Assembly: GCA_029204225.1 (NCBI GenBank)
Contig: CM055096.1
Location: forward strand, 43,569,967-43,633,966
Length of the DNA stretch: 64,000 bases
Direction: 5' to 3'
Source: Diphasiastrum complanatum
Lineage: Eukaryota; Streptophyta; Lycopodiopsida; Lycopodiales; Lycopodiaceae
The number at the start of each line of letters is the position of its first letter. Within the stretch, counting starts at the first letter, position 1. The position numbers were made by a program, and so were the translations under genes. Below, one piece after another: positions 11,064-21,677 of this stretch. The notes below the pieces were generated by a model. That model worked only from the letters and a program-made list of their open reading frames with translations, was not told the DNA's origin and made no database searches.

Positions 11064-12758
11064 ATGGGGTCGAGATTTGAAGAAGACTCTCCTTGGATTT
11101 TTTCACCAAGAAGATCCATGAGAGATAGATCCGAGCCTAAGAGGCTCTCATATGTTGACAAAGGCAAACAAGTGGATCTTGATTCCACTAATTATGTTTT
11201 TTATGTCTCTCATGAAGAGCCAAAGAATGTACAAGAGGCACTCAATACCAAGGAGTGGTATGATGCCATGAAGCAAGAGTATGATGCATTGATCACCAAC
11301 AATACCTGGGAGCTTGTGGATCCTCCTTCCAACAAGCATGCGATTGGTTGCAAGTGGGTATTTTGGATCAAGTTCAATCATGATGGCACCATCAACAAGC
11401 ATAAAGCAAGATTATGTGCCAAAGGATTTGCTCAAATCCATGGTCTTGATTATGAGGAGACCTTTGCACCCGTTGCAAAGATGGTGACAATAAGAATTCT
11501 TATTTCTCTTGCTTGTTTTTTCAAGTGGAAGGTATTCCAATTAGATGTATCCAATGCTTTTCTAAATGGTTATCTTGAGGAGGAGATCTATATGGAACAA
11601 CCTCAAGGATTCATCAAGGATGAGTCCAAAGTGTGCTTGCTCTTCAAAAGTCTTTATGGACTCAAGCAAGCACCAAGATCATGGTATTCAAGACTTAACT
11701 CTTTTCTTATCTCACTAGGATTTACTCTTAGTAACTATGATCCTTCCATGTATCTAAAGTTTGTTGGTAGCAATATTGTCATTCTTCTAATTTATGTTGA
11801 TGACATTATTCTTTGTGGAAGTTGTATCAAGCTAGTTGATGAAACCAAGCTAGCACTTGGATGTGAGTTTAGAATGCAAGATCTAGGAGAGATACATTAC
11901 ATCCTAGGCCTAGAAATTGATTTTTATGAAAATCATGTCTTTATATGCCAATCTAGATATGCTCACTCTTTGTTGAAAAAATTCCATATGGAAAATTCTA
12001 AGAGCATAGATACTCCAATGGAGCAAATTGTAAAAGATCCTAATAAAGGTGATGAAAGATCCTTTGAGGACATCACACTTTTTAGGAGTCTTGTAGGCTC
12101 CTTGATTTGGCTTACCATTACTAGGCCCGATCTTAGTTTTTGTGTGCACAAATTGAGTCAATTTATGCAAGAACCTAAGATCCATCATTGGAAGATGGCC
12201 AAGAGGATTCTAAGATATGTATCTTCATCTTGTGATTATGGTCTACTCTATAAAAGTGAAGATCTATCCATTATTGGCTACTCGGATTCGGACTTTGCAA
12301 GTGACGAGATGGATCGAAAGTCTATTAGTGCATACACTATCTTTCTTGGAGGCAATCTAATATCTTGGCTTTCCAAAAAGCAAGATACTATATATCTCTC
12401 TGCATGTGAGGCCGAGTACAAAGCACTCACTACAACTACCAAAGAAGTGCTTTGGATCAAGAGGTTATTAATGGAACTAAAGTGCATCAAGGAGGATGAT
12501 CTACCAATGATCAAGTGTGATAACATCTCGGCCCAAGCTCTTGCCAATAATCCCATATTTCATGCAAGAAGCAAGCACATAGAAGTGGCACACCATTTTG
12601 TGAGAGAAAAGCTTATTGGAGGAGAAATCTATTTGGATCATGTCAACTCATCCTCTTGTATTGCCGATCTACTCACCAAGCCTTTGAGCAAAAGTGCTTT
12701 CATCAAGCATAGATCTAATCTTGGAGTTATATCAAGATCAATGCTCAAATCTTCATAG
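11064..12758 (+). pseudogene. Copia RT and complete RNase H (duplicated plus unique part)
   Basis: An open frame starting in filler at 11016 reads through the duplicated RT (second YVDD near 11796). From 12373 it enters the unique RNase H end: SKKQDTIYLSACEAEYKAL, ARSKHIEVAHHFVREK, then IADLLTKPLSK. It terminates at 12758 just before the PPT. As a protein it would lack gag, protease and integrase, so it is not an autonomous gene. Confidence 0.9.
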
Positions 12759-12762
12759 ATAA

Positions 12763-12776
12763 TTTTTTAGGAGGAG
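12763..12776 (+). other. Polypurine tract of the nested copia
   Basis: ttttttaggaggag lies immediately before the LTR start TGTGAAG. Confidence 0.65.
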
Positions 12777-13497
12777 TGTGAAGAATTGAAAAAGATTATC
12801 TATGTTAGATATAGGGGTCTTATGTTTTTTACATCAAGCATCTAGGTGTAGGATGTTGATAGGAATAAATTTGGCATAGATGGCAAATTATGCATTTCCA
12901 CTTGTAATGCCACTATTGAGCCAAAATAGAGTAAGAGGCTAAACACTTGCTAATTAGAGTGTAGAAAAGTGTAAAGTTTTTGTTTGATGAATTCCAAGAG
13001 GTCCAATAGGATATAGAGGTGGAACCTTGTGAGGTCCAATAGGAAATTGAGGTGTGCTTGAATATAGTCCAATAGAATTAAGAGGTGCATAGATCAATGA
13101 TCCAATAGGATCAAGAGGTGACAAAATGTGGTCCAATCATAGTTAAGCATAGTGGTAGCTCGTGGACCTACTAGTATCATTGTACTCCTCATTTTGAAGG
13201 CAATTGATTTGGTGATTTCATGGATTTTGTGAGTTATTGGATTTCTAGCTTTCTCTCTCTACCCAAGAGCTCTTGATGCATTTTCTCTCTCTACCCGAGG
13301 AGAGCAGCTTGTTTTTACTTAGATTATTTTTTGAATACTTCTCACACGTGTGAGTGAGAGTTGGAAGTGATTGAAGACATGTAGTAGTGTGTTTTTGCCA
13401 TAGGATTCAAGATTGATCTTGAATCTCAATCTAGTCTTGATCTTGGTGCATCTACACACCTTAGGAGATCACAAGTACATGTAGTGGATAGTCCACA
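12777..13497 (+). repeat. 3' LTR of the nested copia (about 721 bp)
   Basis: It starts TGTGAAGAATTG, the same start as the LTR of copia D (minus strand from 19876), and ends near …GTCCACA at 13497. It contains the palindrome CACACGTGTG twice (about 13343 and across the 3' end at 13494). It also has a run of diverged ggtccaatagga repeats (13000-13140). There is no second LTR for an age estimate. Confidence 0.7.
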
Positions 13498-13499
13498 CG

Positions 13500-13718
13500 T
13501 GTGAAATTCAACTTCTTTAGCACATCCCATGCCTGTATGGGTGTAATAGCATCACAAATGTGGGTAATGATGTGATCCTTCACTGACAAGTTAATGAAGG
13601 TCAAAGCTTTCCTCATCTTTTTGTCAAATACTTTGATGTCTGCTTCATTTGGCGGCCTTCTCTCATCACCTGTGACGACTTCCCACACATCTTTTATATT
13701 TTTATTTTGAATTTCCAC
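13500..13718 (-). pseudogene. Copia A gag N-terminal fragment
   Basis: The minus strand encodes a copia gag (UBN2-like) segment: DVWEVVTGDERRPPNEAD, DKKMRKALTFINLSVKDHI, then AWDVLKKL. It is cut at 13500 by the nested element. A weaker upstream part (about 13720-13800, KLDGISNYAVWKF) is in another frame, so gag is frameshifted as well as interrupted. Confidence 0.75.
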
Positions 13719-13799
13719 ACTGCATAGTTGGAAATCCCGTCCAATTTGCTACTTTCACTCAAAATGGACTCTCCCATGTTTGTCATCGCAAAACTGCTT

Positions 13800-15056
13800 G
13801 AAACTTCTGCCTTCGGCTAAGAACAGTATGTCGAGGCCAACAGTGATGTCAAAAGTTGAGAATAATGACCTGCACTTTTTTTCTTACCAGGCCACTCGCC
13901 GCTTTTCCACCAATTTGAAAGCCAAATCGGCGTCGCCTTCCAAAATGCACTAAGTCGTCAACTCCCAACAATGTGCCTAGTGGAATAGTGAACACTTTCT
14001 CTGCTGCAACCACTCTGTTTTGTTGTACCGTACTTGCAGGTACAGTCCGAGTGCCCTTCGTTTGGAGGTTATAGCCTTTCGTTTGGGTCAAAACGGGCAA
14101 AGGACCCAAAAATAGGGACTTTTCTAGCTTTTGAACTGTTTCTTCACTTTGAAGAAACTTCACTCTTCACTTGTGAAGGGACCCAACTCAACTTTCAGTA
14201 TGAAAATTTTTAATGAAGTTGAAGGCCAGAATGCACTTCAATTCTTTAGGGCCCTGTTCAAGGCTCATCCAATGGCTGAACCAAATCTTGTGGTTCAAAT
14301 TTCTCTCCCATCATAGATTCTGGACCGTTGATTCATTTGACACCTCATCTAAAGTTTCAAAGTACATCTGGGCATCGAACCAAACTCTTGCAGACACTAT
14401 GATCTTCGGTACACTGAGTTCTTCATCGCGTTGGGTGCGCGAACTGCCCACGACTTCCCTGCTTGCGGCCGCGCCTCCCTTCTCTGAGAACTATCAAATC
14501 AAGCTCTCATGTGGATCGTTTTGAGCACGATCTAAGGCCTGGAGCAGGGTTGCCCTATTAAATCCATGACTATAGAGTGTTCAGTCAGGAAATTCCATGG
14601 AGAAACGGTGATTTTAGCTCAACTTGACAAAGTGGCTTTTTCACCTTTTTACCGCAAATCTACTAGGTTAACTGTCTGGAGACAAATCTCTGACATAAAC
14701 CTCAGAATCTCTCCATGACAGTGTGATTAGCTTCCTTCCTGTCCTTACGGCATTCAAAATGGTGCACAAACAGCGAAGAAATCACCAGTTATGTATAAAA
14801 ACCGTAACCCCAAGTCCGGTTTCAATTTTCAGCTGGCTTCGAAATTGTCAATTTTTCACCAAATTTTTCCTTGTTTGATGCTATGCACAAGCTAATAATC
14901 CCTTTGCTGATCTTAGCAAGCCTCTATAAATTAGAAACCGTGCACCAGTGCTTCTCTTTCCGTCTTCAACCCGCCGTAAAACCCCGAACTCTCAGAAGAC
15001 AGTTCTCTCGAAGCTCTCTTCAACAGCGACACTGTACTGTGTACACTCCCTGTACA
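13800..15056 (-). other. Long leader of copia A, no recognised gene
   Basis: About 1.25 kb lie between gag and PBS on the minus strand. Short open frames on both strands (for example 13849-14163 minus, 14213-14524 plus) resemble nothing I know. A copia leader is usually much shorter, so this may include captured host or foreign sequence. It includes locally GC-richer DNA near 14440-14480 (a NotI-like gcggccgc at about 14466). Confidence 0.5.
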
Positions 15057-15068
15057 GCTCTGATACCA
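15057..15068 (-). other. Primer-binding site of copia A
   Basis: The minus strand reads TGGTATCAGAGC adjoining the 5' LTR, the tRNA-iMet type. Confidence 0.85.
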
Positions 15069-15343
15069 ACTTAGAATTTGCTTTGCACAGGAACACAGAT
15101 CATGCTACACAGTAACACAGACAAAAAATCACTCTCCTCAGCAAGCTCACATAGCAATTGTATTTCTCAAAACGAAATTACACTGTACATATAGTTGTTC
15201 ACTCAGGCAACCCATGCATGACACAGGTTGTCGTTGGCGGGACGCGTGTCCCGTCACTTGCCTCGTGGCAAGGCCAACTGATCCTTATCCACTGATAGGA
15301 CCCATAGTACAGTAACACGGTGATTCTAACTTTAATTCTAACT
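15069..15343 (-). repeat. Copia A 5' LTR (right)
   Basis: Partner of 4016-4291, with a few substitutions and indels (for example cgtcgactt versus cgtcactt). It is followed by the TSD ATTTA at 15344-15348. Confidence 0.85.
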
Positions 15344-15457
15344 ATTTAGACTAATGAACTTTGAAAAGTCAATCTCTAAGTCTAAAAACAAAGTCGGCCT
15401 CAATATGCCAAATATGGAAATATAGCAAATATGATCAAACTAGTTGAATCTTTCACA
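15344..15457 (-). mobile_element. Resumed LTR (TGTGAA family), second part
   Basis: It continues the LTR broken at 4015. The minus strand starts TGTGAAAGATTCAAC at 15457, matching the family start, and the first five bases (ATTTA) are the duplicated target site. Confidence 0.65.
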
Positions 15458-16733
15458 AAACTCATTACACCTTTGGAAGCATTTCTCCAACTAATCCAAG
15501 TGATCATCAGCATCGTCGTATAGACAAAAGTTATCAAGAAAGATTTTCATAAATCTATCCAGATAATCGTAAAATGACTTCGTCATCACCTTTTGAAAGG
15601 TTGTTGGCGAATTCTTCAACTTGAATGGCATCACCTTATAGGCATATGCTCCCCATTCAATAATAAAGGCAATTTTCTCCTCGTCCTTCTCGGCTATCTA
15701 TATTTAATAGTTTCCACTAAATCCATCAAGGAAACTATGTAGCTCATGTCCCGTGACTTCGTCCAAAATTTGTTATGTTTACAGTAGTGGAAAATGATCC
15801 TTCACTGTAAAGGAATTTAGTTTATGGTAATCTACAAAAACTCATAAATTATCATTTTTCTTTGGTACAATCACGGCATGTAGTCAATAGCGTATATAAA
15901 ACCAACCTTTATGAGTTCCTCAATTTCAGCTCTAACTCGTTCTGCATGCTTTGGATTCATACTATATCATTGTTGATGAATTGTTCATGCATCGATGGTG
16001 TGTTGATAGATTTCCTTCGGCACACCCTATAATTCATCATATGATCATGCAAAAATAGCTTTGTACTTCTTGAACAACTTTGTTGCGTGCGTAATGTATT
16101 CTGGATCATTGTTAGCTCCAATAGATACATATTTTGGACGTTGTTTTTTTGTCCCCAGATTAATTTTGATTAGTTTTTCCCTAGAAACTTGAGTAGAATG
16201 CAATCGCACGGTTCCTCTTTCAAGGTCCTATATTCCAAAATAGTCTTTGAAAAAATTCACAAATACTGCTCTTTGTTCGCATCTGACAACACCTATCGTC
16301 CTTCTGATCTGATTCAATTGCGGTAGACAAATGGGCATTTCCAATGGGTATTTAGGCTAGAAACAAGCTCGTCAAGTGTAAATCCTCTTCAGATTCCTCC
16401 ATCATTGGTTGGAATAGTAATTCCTCAACCAGTTCCACACCTACTGGTCATAACATCAAATCGATTCTTCCATGGTGTGTTTGTAGTTGAATCTTCTTCC
16501 CTTCAATAGGGATCCTCATGATTCATGTCGCCTAGTCGTGTACTACCTTCGTGGCTCTTAGCCATGACCTTCTCAATAAGACTGAATATACATCGGCTCC
16601 TGGTGGTAATCGTAGAACAACAAAATTTAGGAAAAATTCCAACCCTTTTATATGAAGTGGTACCTCTCGGATTTCTCTTACTGGAGAATCCCCTATATGA
16701 TTAGCCATTCAAATGACTAATTGACTCTTTTGT
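15458..16733 (-). pseudogene. Gypsy C protease end and RT, heavily decayed
   Basis: On the minus strand, in broken frames, I read gypsy motifs. The protease end is FVVLRLPPGADVYSVLLRR with MRIPIEGKKI (16450-16640). RT motifs are YSMNPKHAERVRAEIEELI (about 15900-15965), EEKIAFIIEWGAYAYKVMPF (about 15625-15690) and a ruined catalytic box near 15500-15545. Stops are frequent and no frame is usable. It continues at 23582 beyond copia B. Confidence 0.75.
16729..16733. repeat. Target-site duplication TTTGT, left copy (copia B)
   Basis: TTTGT precedes the left LTR of copia B and recurs at 23582-23586 right after the right LTR. Gypsy C reads across the two sites, supporting the call. Confidence 0.7.
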
Positions 16734-17368
16734 TGTCAAAAATTGTGAACTCCTACAAGTTTGTCACGAAGCAAAAGACGAAGGGCAAACATACCCCAAA
16801 GGTCGAAAGAAAAGTATTTGAGATTCGACCCTGATGACCACGAAATGAAACAAAGAGACACGAAGCGAAAGAAAACAATTCGCGCTGCTACCTGGCAGCT
16901 CAGCAAGCGGGGAGTCTTGTACCTCATGTTCAGCTGAAGCAATTAGCAATAACAGAGAATAACTAACTAGTTGATTAGTGTAGACTTGTCTTGTAATTTT
17001 CTGTTTTAACTCTCTTGTAAACTCCACACAGTCGAGATAAATATACATTTTGGATCAACACAAGATAGAATGAAAGAAGAAAACAGAGAGACAAAAATTA
17101 GAGAGAATAGCTATTTGAAGAATGTCTACAACGGGCTTTCAGTTGATCTCCAGCAAGGGTAACCAAACCTATCATAATTTCAAGTTCAGATGTTAAGATT
17201 AATAAGTTGAGGTCATTGAAGACTTGGCCATCTTCAAGGGCTTCCGCAAACTTGCATTTCGAACAAGTACACAGAAATACATTACTTTCGAGACAATCTG
17301 CAGAAATGAACTATGTTTGAGACAGTCTCGAGACGGCTTCGCAAAATGTTTGCAAAAGTTTTGCGACA
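16734..17368 (+). repeat. Copia B 5' LTR
   Basis: The first 370-380 bp match the 3' LTR closely (shared block cataccccaaaggtcgaaag, TATA-like gataaatatacat near 17035). The last 250 bp are hardly alike until the shared end ttgcgaca. The discordant tails are unexplained. Confidence 0.7.
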
Positions 17369-17520
17369 GTCCAAAAGTTCAACTATTTTAAACACCCTCG
17401 ACCTTTTTGGCAAAATGTTCACGACAGCTCAAAAGTTCAACTATATTAAATACCCTTGACTTTTTAGCGAAATGTTTGCGACAATTTTGTGACAGTTCAA
17501 AAGTCCAAATATTTTTTAAC
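17341..17520. repeat. Three-copy minisatellite built on the LTR tail
   Basis: Three diverged units of about 60 bp read gcaaaatgttt…gcgacag…tccaaaagttcaacta…aaacacc…. The first begins inside the copia B LTR end and the last abuts copia D. A minus open frame across it shows the repeat as ELSQNCRKHFAKK then ELLSCREHFAKK. Confidence 0.75.
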
Positions 17521-17524
17521 ACCT

Positions 17525-18397
17525 TCAATTTTTCTCCTCCTCCTTTGCAAGGTTTCCTTGTTTGTCCTCCTCCACTTGTGCTCTTAGCCTCTTGTAGCAT
17601 TCAGATGCATAATGCCCCTTCCTTCCACAAAAGAAGCATTTTTGCTTTGACTTGTCCTTTGAGCTTGATGCATCATCCTCTTCTTTGGCCTCCTTTGGAT
17701 GCTTCTTCTTTCCATTGGTCTTCTTTTTGCCCTTGACTGAGAAATTGGCTTTCTCATCACCATCCTGCAAAGACAAGGAACTCATCCTAGATTTTGCATG
17801 GAGCATCCTACACTCTTCAGCCACTAATACACTGTGAAGTTTTTCTATAGTTGGCAAAGTGTCTTGGATGGCAAAACTTTGGAACAAATTTGCAAAGTCA
17901 TCTCCTAGACCATTAAGGGCAATTTGTACAAGCTCTCCATCATGAATCTTCTCTCCAATGGAAGCCAACTCCCTATTTAGAGACTTGATTCTGAGTACAT
18001 AATCATGTGCACTCTCCTCACTTCTTCTCATACTTTGCAAAATTTGATTTCTAAGCATAAGAACTCTAGAAGTGTTGCTAGACTCATAGATTGATGTTAA
18101 AGACTCCCAAGCCTCTTTAGCACTAGTACATGCTGATACTTCTCTCAACAAATCATTGCTCACATTCATCTTCACGCAATGAAGTGCAAGCCTAGATCTC
18201 TTCTTGTATCTAGCTAACTCTTGTGCACCTAGAGGTTCATCTTCATCTTCAATCAAGAACTCATAAAGGTCTTGGAGCACTAAGAGTGACTCCATTCTAA
18301 CCTTCCAAATAGCATAATTTGTAGAATTCAACCTCTCACTAGCTTCTAGAAGGTATGCTCCAGCAGATCCCATCTTACTAGTGACTTCTACAAACAA
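17525..18397 (-). CDS. Copia D gag with CCHC knuckle (element truncated after gag)
   Basis: An open frame of 290 codons; the homologous start is the ATG at 18373 (MGSAGAYLLEASERL). It shows gag_pre/UBN2-type sequence (NYAIWKVRMESLLVL; KEAWESLTSIYESSNTSR; NGLGDDFANLFQSFAIQD), a basic linker (KGKKKTNGKKK) and the zinc knuckle CFFCGRKGHYASEC. The protein would be a nucleocapsid-like RNA-binding structural protein. The rest of the element (protease, IN, RT) is missing, so the intact gag frame cannot sustain movement alone. It is closest to the gags at 5928, 48459 and 58541. Confidence 0.85.
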   Translation of the reverse strand: MFVEVTSKMGSAGAYLLEASERLNSTNYAIWKVRMESLLVLQDLYEFLIEDEDEPLGAQELARYKKRSRLALHCVKMNVSNDLLREVSACTSAKEAWESLTSIYESSNTSRVLMLRNQILQSMRRSEESAHDYVLRIKSLNRELASIGEKIHDGELVQIALNGLGDDFANLFQSFAIQDTLPTIEKLHSVLVAEECRMLHAKSRMSSLSLQDGDEKANFSVKGKKKTNGKKKHPKEAKEEDDASSSKDKSKQKCFFCGRKGHYASECYKRLRAQVEEDKQGNLAKEEEKN

Positions 18398-19164
18398 GAA
18401 ATAGATTTGATTGACTTGAAACTCACAAAGGTCTCACACTTGCAGTGTTTCACAAATTTGATTTCTAATCCAACAAATGGACTTATAATCATAGTTCTAT
18501 CACTCTTTCACAAAACTGGAATGAAGATAAGATGAAGTAAAAACTACTTTCAAACAAATCTTGCCAAGAAATGGATTTGATTGTCTCTAGAAACTCACTA
18601 AGGTCTCTCTCTTGTAGTTTTTCACTCAAATTAGATTTCTAATCCAACAAATGGACTTATAATCTCAGTTCTAGCACTCCCTCACAAAGTTGGAATGAAG
18701 ATAAGACGATGTGAAATCTACTTACAATCAAATCTTGCCAATTTTGGCTAGTTTTGGACAAAAAAATGACTTAATCTCTTTCTTCCTTCTTGGTGTACTT
18801 TCAAGACCTGTTTTTAACCTTAATAGGACTTGAACTCAGCCTAGATTAATTAGATTTCATGAAACAAATTCAAATCTAATCAATGGCAAATGATCTTGGT
18901 AGATTATCCTAGGATCTCCACCAAAAATTACACCAATAGCTCACAAATTGAATTTTTTTGGATCAAATGAATACCATGCATTAAATGCAGGTTAAGAGGT
19001 GCCCACACATGTGGACAGTACGGATTTGGACCCCTACCAAGTTTGGGATCAAATCTCTTCACAAAAATCAAGATTCTAGCTTGCCCTCTCAATACTAGTT
19101 TTTAGCACCAAAACTTGCTAAAAATGGATTTGCATTAGATCAATGGCTTATGCTCTTGTACTTG
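18398..19164 (-). other. Leader of copia D
   Basis: Untranslated leader between PBS and gag. It contains a direct repeat of about 150 bp (18405-18550 and 18575-18725: caaagaaactcac…aggtctc…ccaacaaatggacttataatc). No gene is seen. Confidence 0.6.
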
Positions 19165-19176
19165 GCTCTGATACCA
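19165..19176 (-). other. Primer-binding site of copia D
   Basis: The minus strand reads TGGTATCAGAGC next to the LTR end …TACTTTCACA. Confidence 0.85.
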
Positions 19177-19876
19177 TGTGAAAGTACTGTACTTTAGGAC
19201 CATAAATGGATCTACAAAAGATCCACAAGAGTGATTGGATGCTTGCTTAACAATCTATCAAAAAACTAGACACAAAAAAGTTGATCTAGATTGGCAGTTT
19301 GACAAACAACAAGCATTAACAATCAAAAGCATTGATTAACATTGAGATACAAGACCACACGTGTGTACTACAGGCTTTAGTACGGCCTTCAACCTGAGAA
19401 ACAAGTAGAAATTGATTTGGTTTCATTTGGATCACAAAAACTCAATGTACATAGTGAACTAGCTTGAGATTGCCAATGAGCTCCAAAAATTTTCTATCTT
19501 CTCACTATGGAGAGAGGGAATACATAGCAAATTCGATTCCTTCTTGAAGTTAGGTGGATTTCCAGAATGTAATAAGGAAGTTAACTCACTCTCCTTGACC
19601 TAAAATGAAACCCTAGTCTATTTCCTAGAGTCATGCTTGGAGATAGCTAGTTGGTCAAATTTTCACCTTAAATCTAGGATTTAGGTCCTATAAACTAGGA
19701 ATCACTACCAAAATGACATGACCAACCCTATGGACTTGACCTAGCCTACATTAGGATGGGTTTCCCACGTGGCATCATGGCCTCACATGTGTGGGACCCA
19801 CTTGTGTACACAATTTACACTATTCTACATGGTTTTTGATCAAGCTAGATTTGCCAATTTTTGGCAATTCTTCACA
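19177..19876 (-). repeat. Copia D 5' LTR (700 bp)
   Basis: The minus strand starts TGTGAAGAATTGCC at 19876 and ends …CTTTCACA at 19177. It carries CACACGTGTG (about 19357) and a related cacatgtgtgg (about 19783). Copia B gag resumes directly after 19876. Confidence 0.8.
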
Positions 19877-19889
19877 TGCTACTTTAGTG

Positions 19890-20535
19890 ATGCATCTTCA
19901 CAATCAGCTACAATGTATATGATGGGATGGCAACCAGTTGGATCGGCATGTTGAGAAGATCAGAATGATGTTCGCTCAACTCGATGCATCAGGACAGGAG
20001 CACCAGGTCCCAGCACCACAACAGCTAATGTACTTCATGAAGTCCCTACCTGCGTTCTATCAACCATTAAGAATGCTCATACTAAGTCTACCATATATGA
20101 CATTCAAAAGAGCAATCAGTCTTGTCGCTGATGAGAGACTGATGAGGGAGAAAGGAGAGAGAAGCAATGATCAGGAGAAAGCTCTTTTTACGAAGGGAAG
20201 GAAGAATAACAAGAACAAGCCCATATTCAACAGGACAAACACAAAGTCTTCGAGCAGAGGCAACAACAACCAATAATCTTCTTCCTGTGATCACTATCAC
20301 AAACCAGAACACACAGCCAATAGATGTTGGTTCAACCCAACAATACCTTGCATGCACTGCAAGAAGAAGGGGCACTCTTCATAGGACTGCAGATTCAACC
20401 CGAAAAGAAAGAACAAAGATGAGAAAGCAAATGTTACAGAGACGTCCAAGGATGCAGACAAAGGTGATGAAGCTTTCACGATACTTGATGAAGCTTCAAC
20501 AAGCTACACTGAACAAGACTACGATGTAGTCATTG
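19890..20535 (+). pseudogene. Copia B gag, two zinc knuckles and protease start
   Basis: Gag reads DRHVEKIRMMFAQLDASG and LPAFYQPLRMLILSL, followed by a basic region. Two knuckles lie in another frame (CDHYHKPEHTANRCW; CMHCKKKGHSS-DC, the gap being a TAG), then the protease motif DYDVVIDSGATSHIT (about 20518-20560). Frameshifts near 20275 and 20390 separate the domains. Confidence 0.8.
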
Positions 20536-21677
20536 ATTCAGGAGCAACCTCACACATCACCTGCAACAAAAGAGATGGCAATGTATGCTGAATGATCGAG
20601 AAAATGACAAACAAGTTGCTGACAATTGGAAGCAGAGAAGGAAACCTCTACCAAGCCAAAATAATCAGCAATTCTGATAGCATACGAAATGCATCAAGAA
20701 ACAAAGATCAACTCTGGCACAAAAGAATGTATCATCTAAACATGAGGAGCCTCTACGACATGAGCAAAAAGGATATAGTCACAAGTCTGAAGATATCTTG
20801 ACCCGACACTGAATTCTGTGAAGCATGTCAAAAAGACAAATATCATCGGAATCCATTCATACATGAGAGAAGAAGAGCCAAGGAAGTTCTTGAGCTCGTC
20901 CACTCAGATGTCTGTGGACCAATGAAAATTGATTCACTCTCAAGTTTGAGGTATTTTCTGACATTCATTGATGATTACAGCCAGATGACAATGATCTACT
21001 ACCTGAAGAAAAAATCTAAAGTGTTTGACTCTTTCAAAAAGTTTGTGGCATTTGCAGAGAGACACACCTCCAAGAATATTCAGATCATCAGGTCTGATAA
21101 TGGAGGCGAGTACAAGAGCACAAAATTTTCTAGATTCTACCAAAAACAAGGTATAGAGCATCAATTCACTCCTACGTACACACTCGAATATAATGGTGTC
21201 GTAGAAAGAAGAAACAAGACGCTAGTCGAAGGAGCTAGATGCATGATGGCACAGGCTCGATTGTCAGGTCAATTTTGGACTAAGGCAATAGCTGCAGCAA
21301 TACACCTATGCAGATCAGTGATGACAGCCCTGGAAAACAAAACACCGTACGAAATGTGGATAGGCAGAAAGTCTGATCTGTCATACGTGTGTGTATTTGG
21401 ATGTGCAGCATACAGGCACATACCAAAGGAACAAAGAAACAAGCTCGATGAAAAATCAGAACAGACAATCATGGTCGGATACTCGAATGGATCACAAGTG
21501 TACAGACTCTACAATCCAACCACGAAGAAAGTTGTGTCTAGAAGAGATGTGAAGTTCGATGAGTCCACATTTCCTGGATTGAAGGATAAAAAGGCCATGA
21601 GATCTTCACACTACTGCCGATTCAAGAGGGAGATCAAGGACAAATATCAAATCAGAATATTGAGCCCTAGACTCTAG
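20536..21677 (+). pseudogene. Copia B protease end and integrase
   Basis: The pre-integrase zinc region (DQLWHKRMYHLNMRSL … CEACQKDKYH) is followed by the IN core: LVHSDVCGPMKIDS (Asp 1), FLTFIDDYSQMTMIYYL, IRSDNGGEYKSTKF (Asp 2) and YNGVVERRNKTLVEGA (Glu). All three catalytic acids are present. One stop (about 20799) lies inside the zinc region, and several stops plus a frame change follow SRRDVKFDES. The C-terminal domain is FGCAAYRHIPKEQRNKLDEK. Confidence 0.85.

Larger units (their letters stand above)
9531..12372 (+). repeat. 2,841-bp insertion containing a copy of upstream pol
   Basis: The reading frame interrupted at 9530 resumes exactly at 12373. The inserted DNA consists of non-pol segment X (about 9534-10670), a partial repeat X' (10671-11044), a stitched junction, and a 1,309-bp copy of 8223-9531 (now 11064-12372). 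I saw one mismatch between the pol copies (C at 8253, T at 11094). Short fragments at the joins are re-used: gggcaaagtgtgggaattg occurs twice in tandem at 9533-9570, and pieces of it plus gtagcaacaatgg recur at 11040-11066. This looks like templated filler from repeated template switching. Confidence 0.85.
5826..13497 (+). mobile_element. Nested + strand copia inside A, no 5' LTR seen, 2.84-kb internal insertion
   Basis: It carries a short leader (5826-5927), gag-pol from 5928, an abnormal 2,841-bp insertion (9531-12372), RNase H to 12758, PPT and one LTR (12777-13497). Sequence left of 5928 does not resemble the 12777 LTR and contains no PBS, so the 5' LTR appears lost or the element is 5'-truncated. 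Its exact left boundary is uncertain by about 20 bp. Confidence 0.75.
4016..15343 (-). mobile_element. Copia A, minus strand, with another copia nested in it
   Basis: The element is bounded by LTRs of 276 and 275 bp (4016-4291, 15069-15343), has a PBS at 15057-15068 and a TSD of ATTTA. Minus-strand order from the right is LTR, PBS, long leader, gag (13500-13718), integrase (5484-5825), RT/RNase H (4345-5448), PPT, LTR. The part between gag and integrase is occupied by the + strand copia at about 5826-13497. Integrase to RT is also internally deleted at about 5485, so A is defective independently of the nested insertion. Confidence 0.85.

Noticed and set aside
13849-14163. 104-codon minus frame as a captured host gene
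   Set aside because: It is possible, but only composition and openness support it. It is recorded as part of the copia A leader instead.
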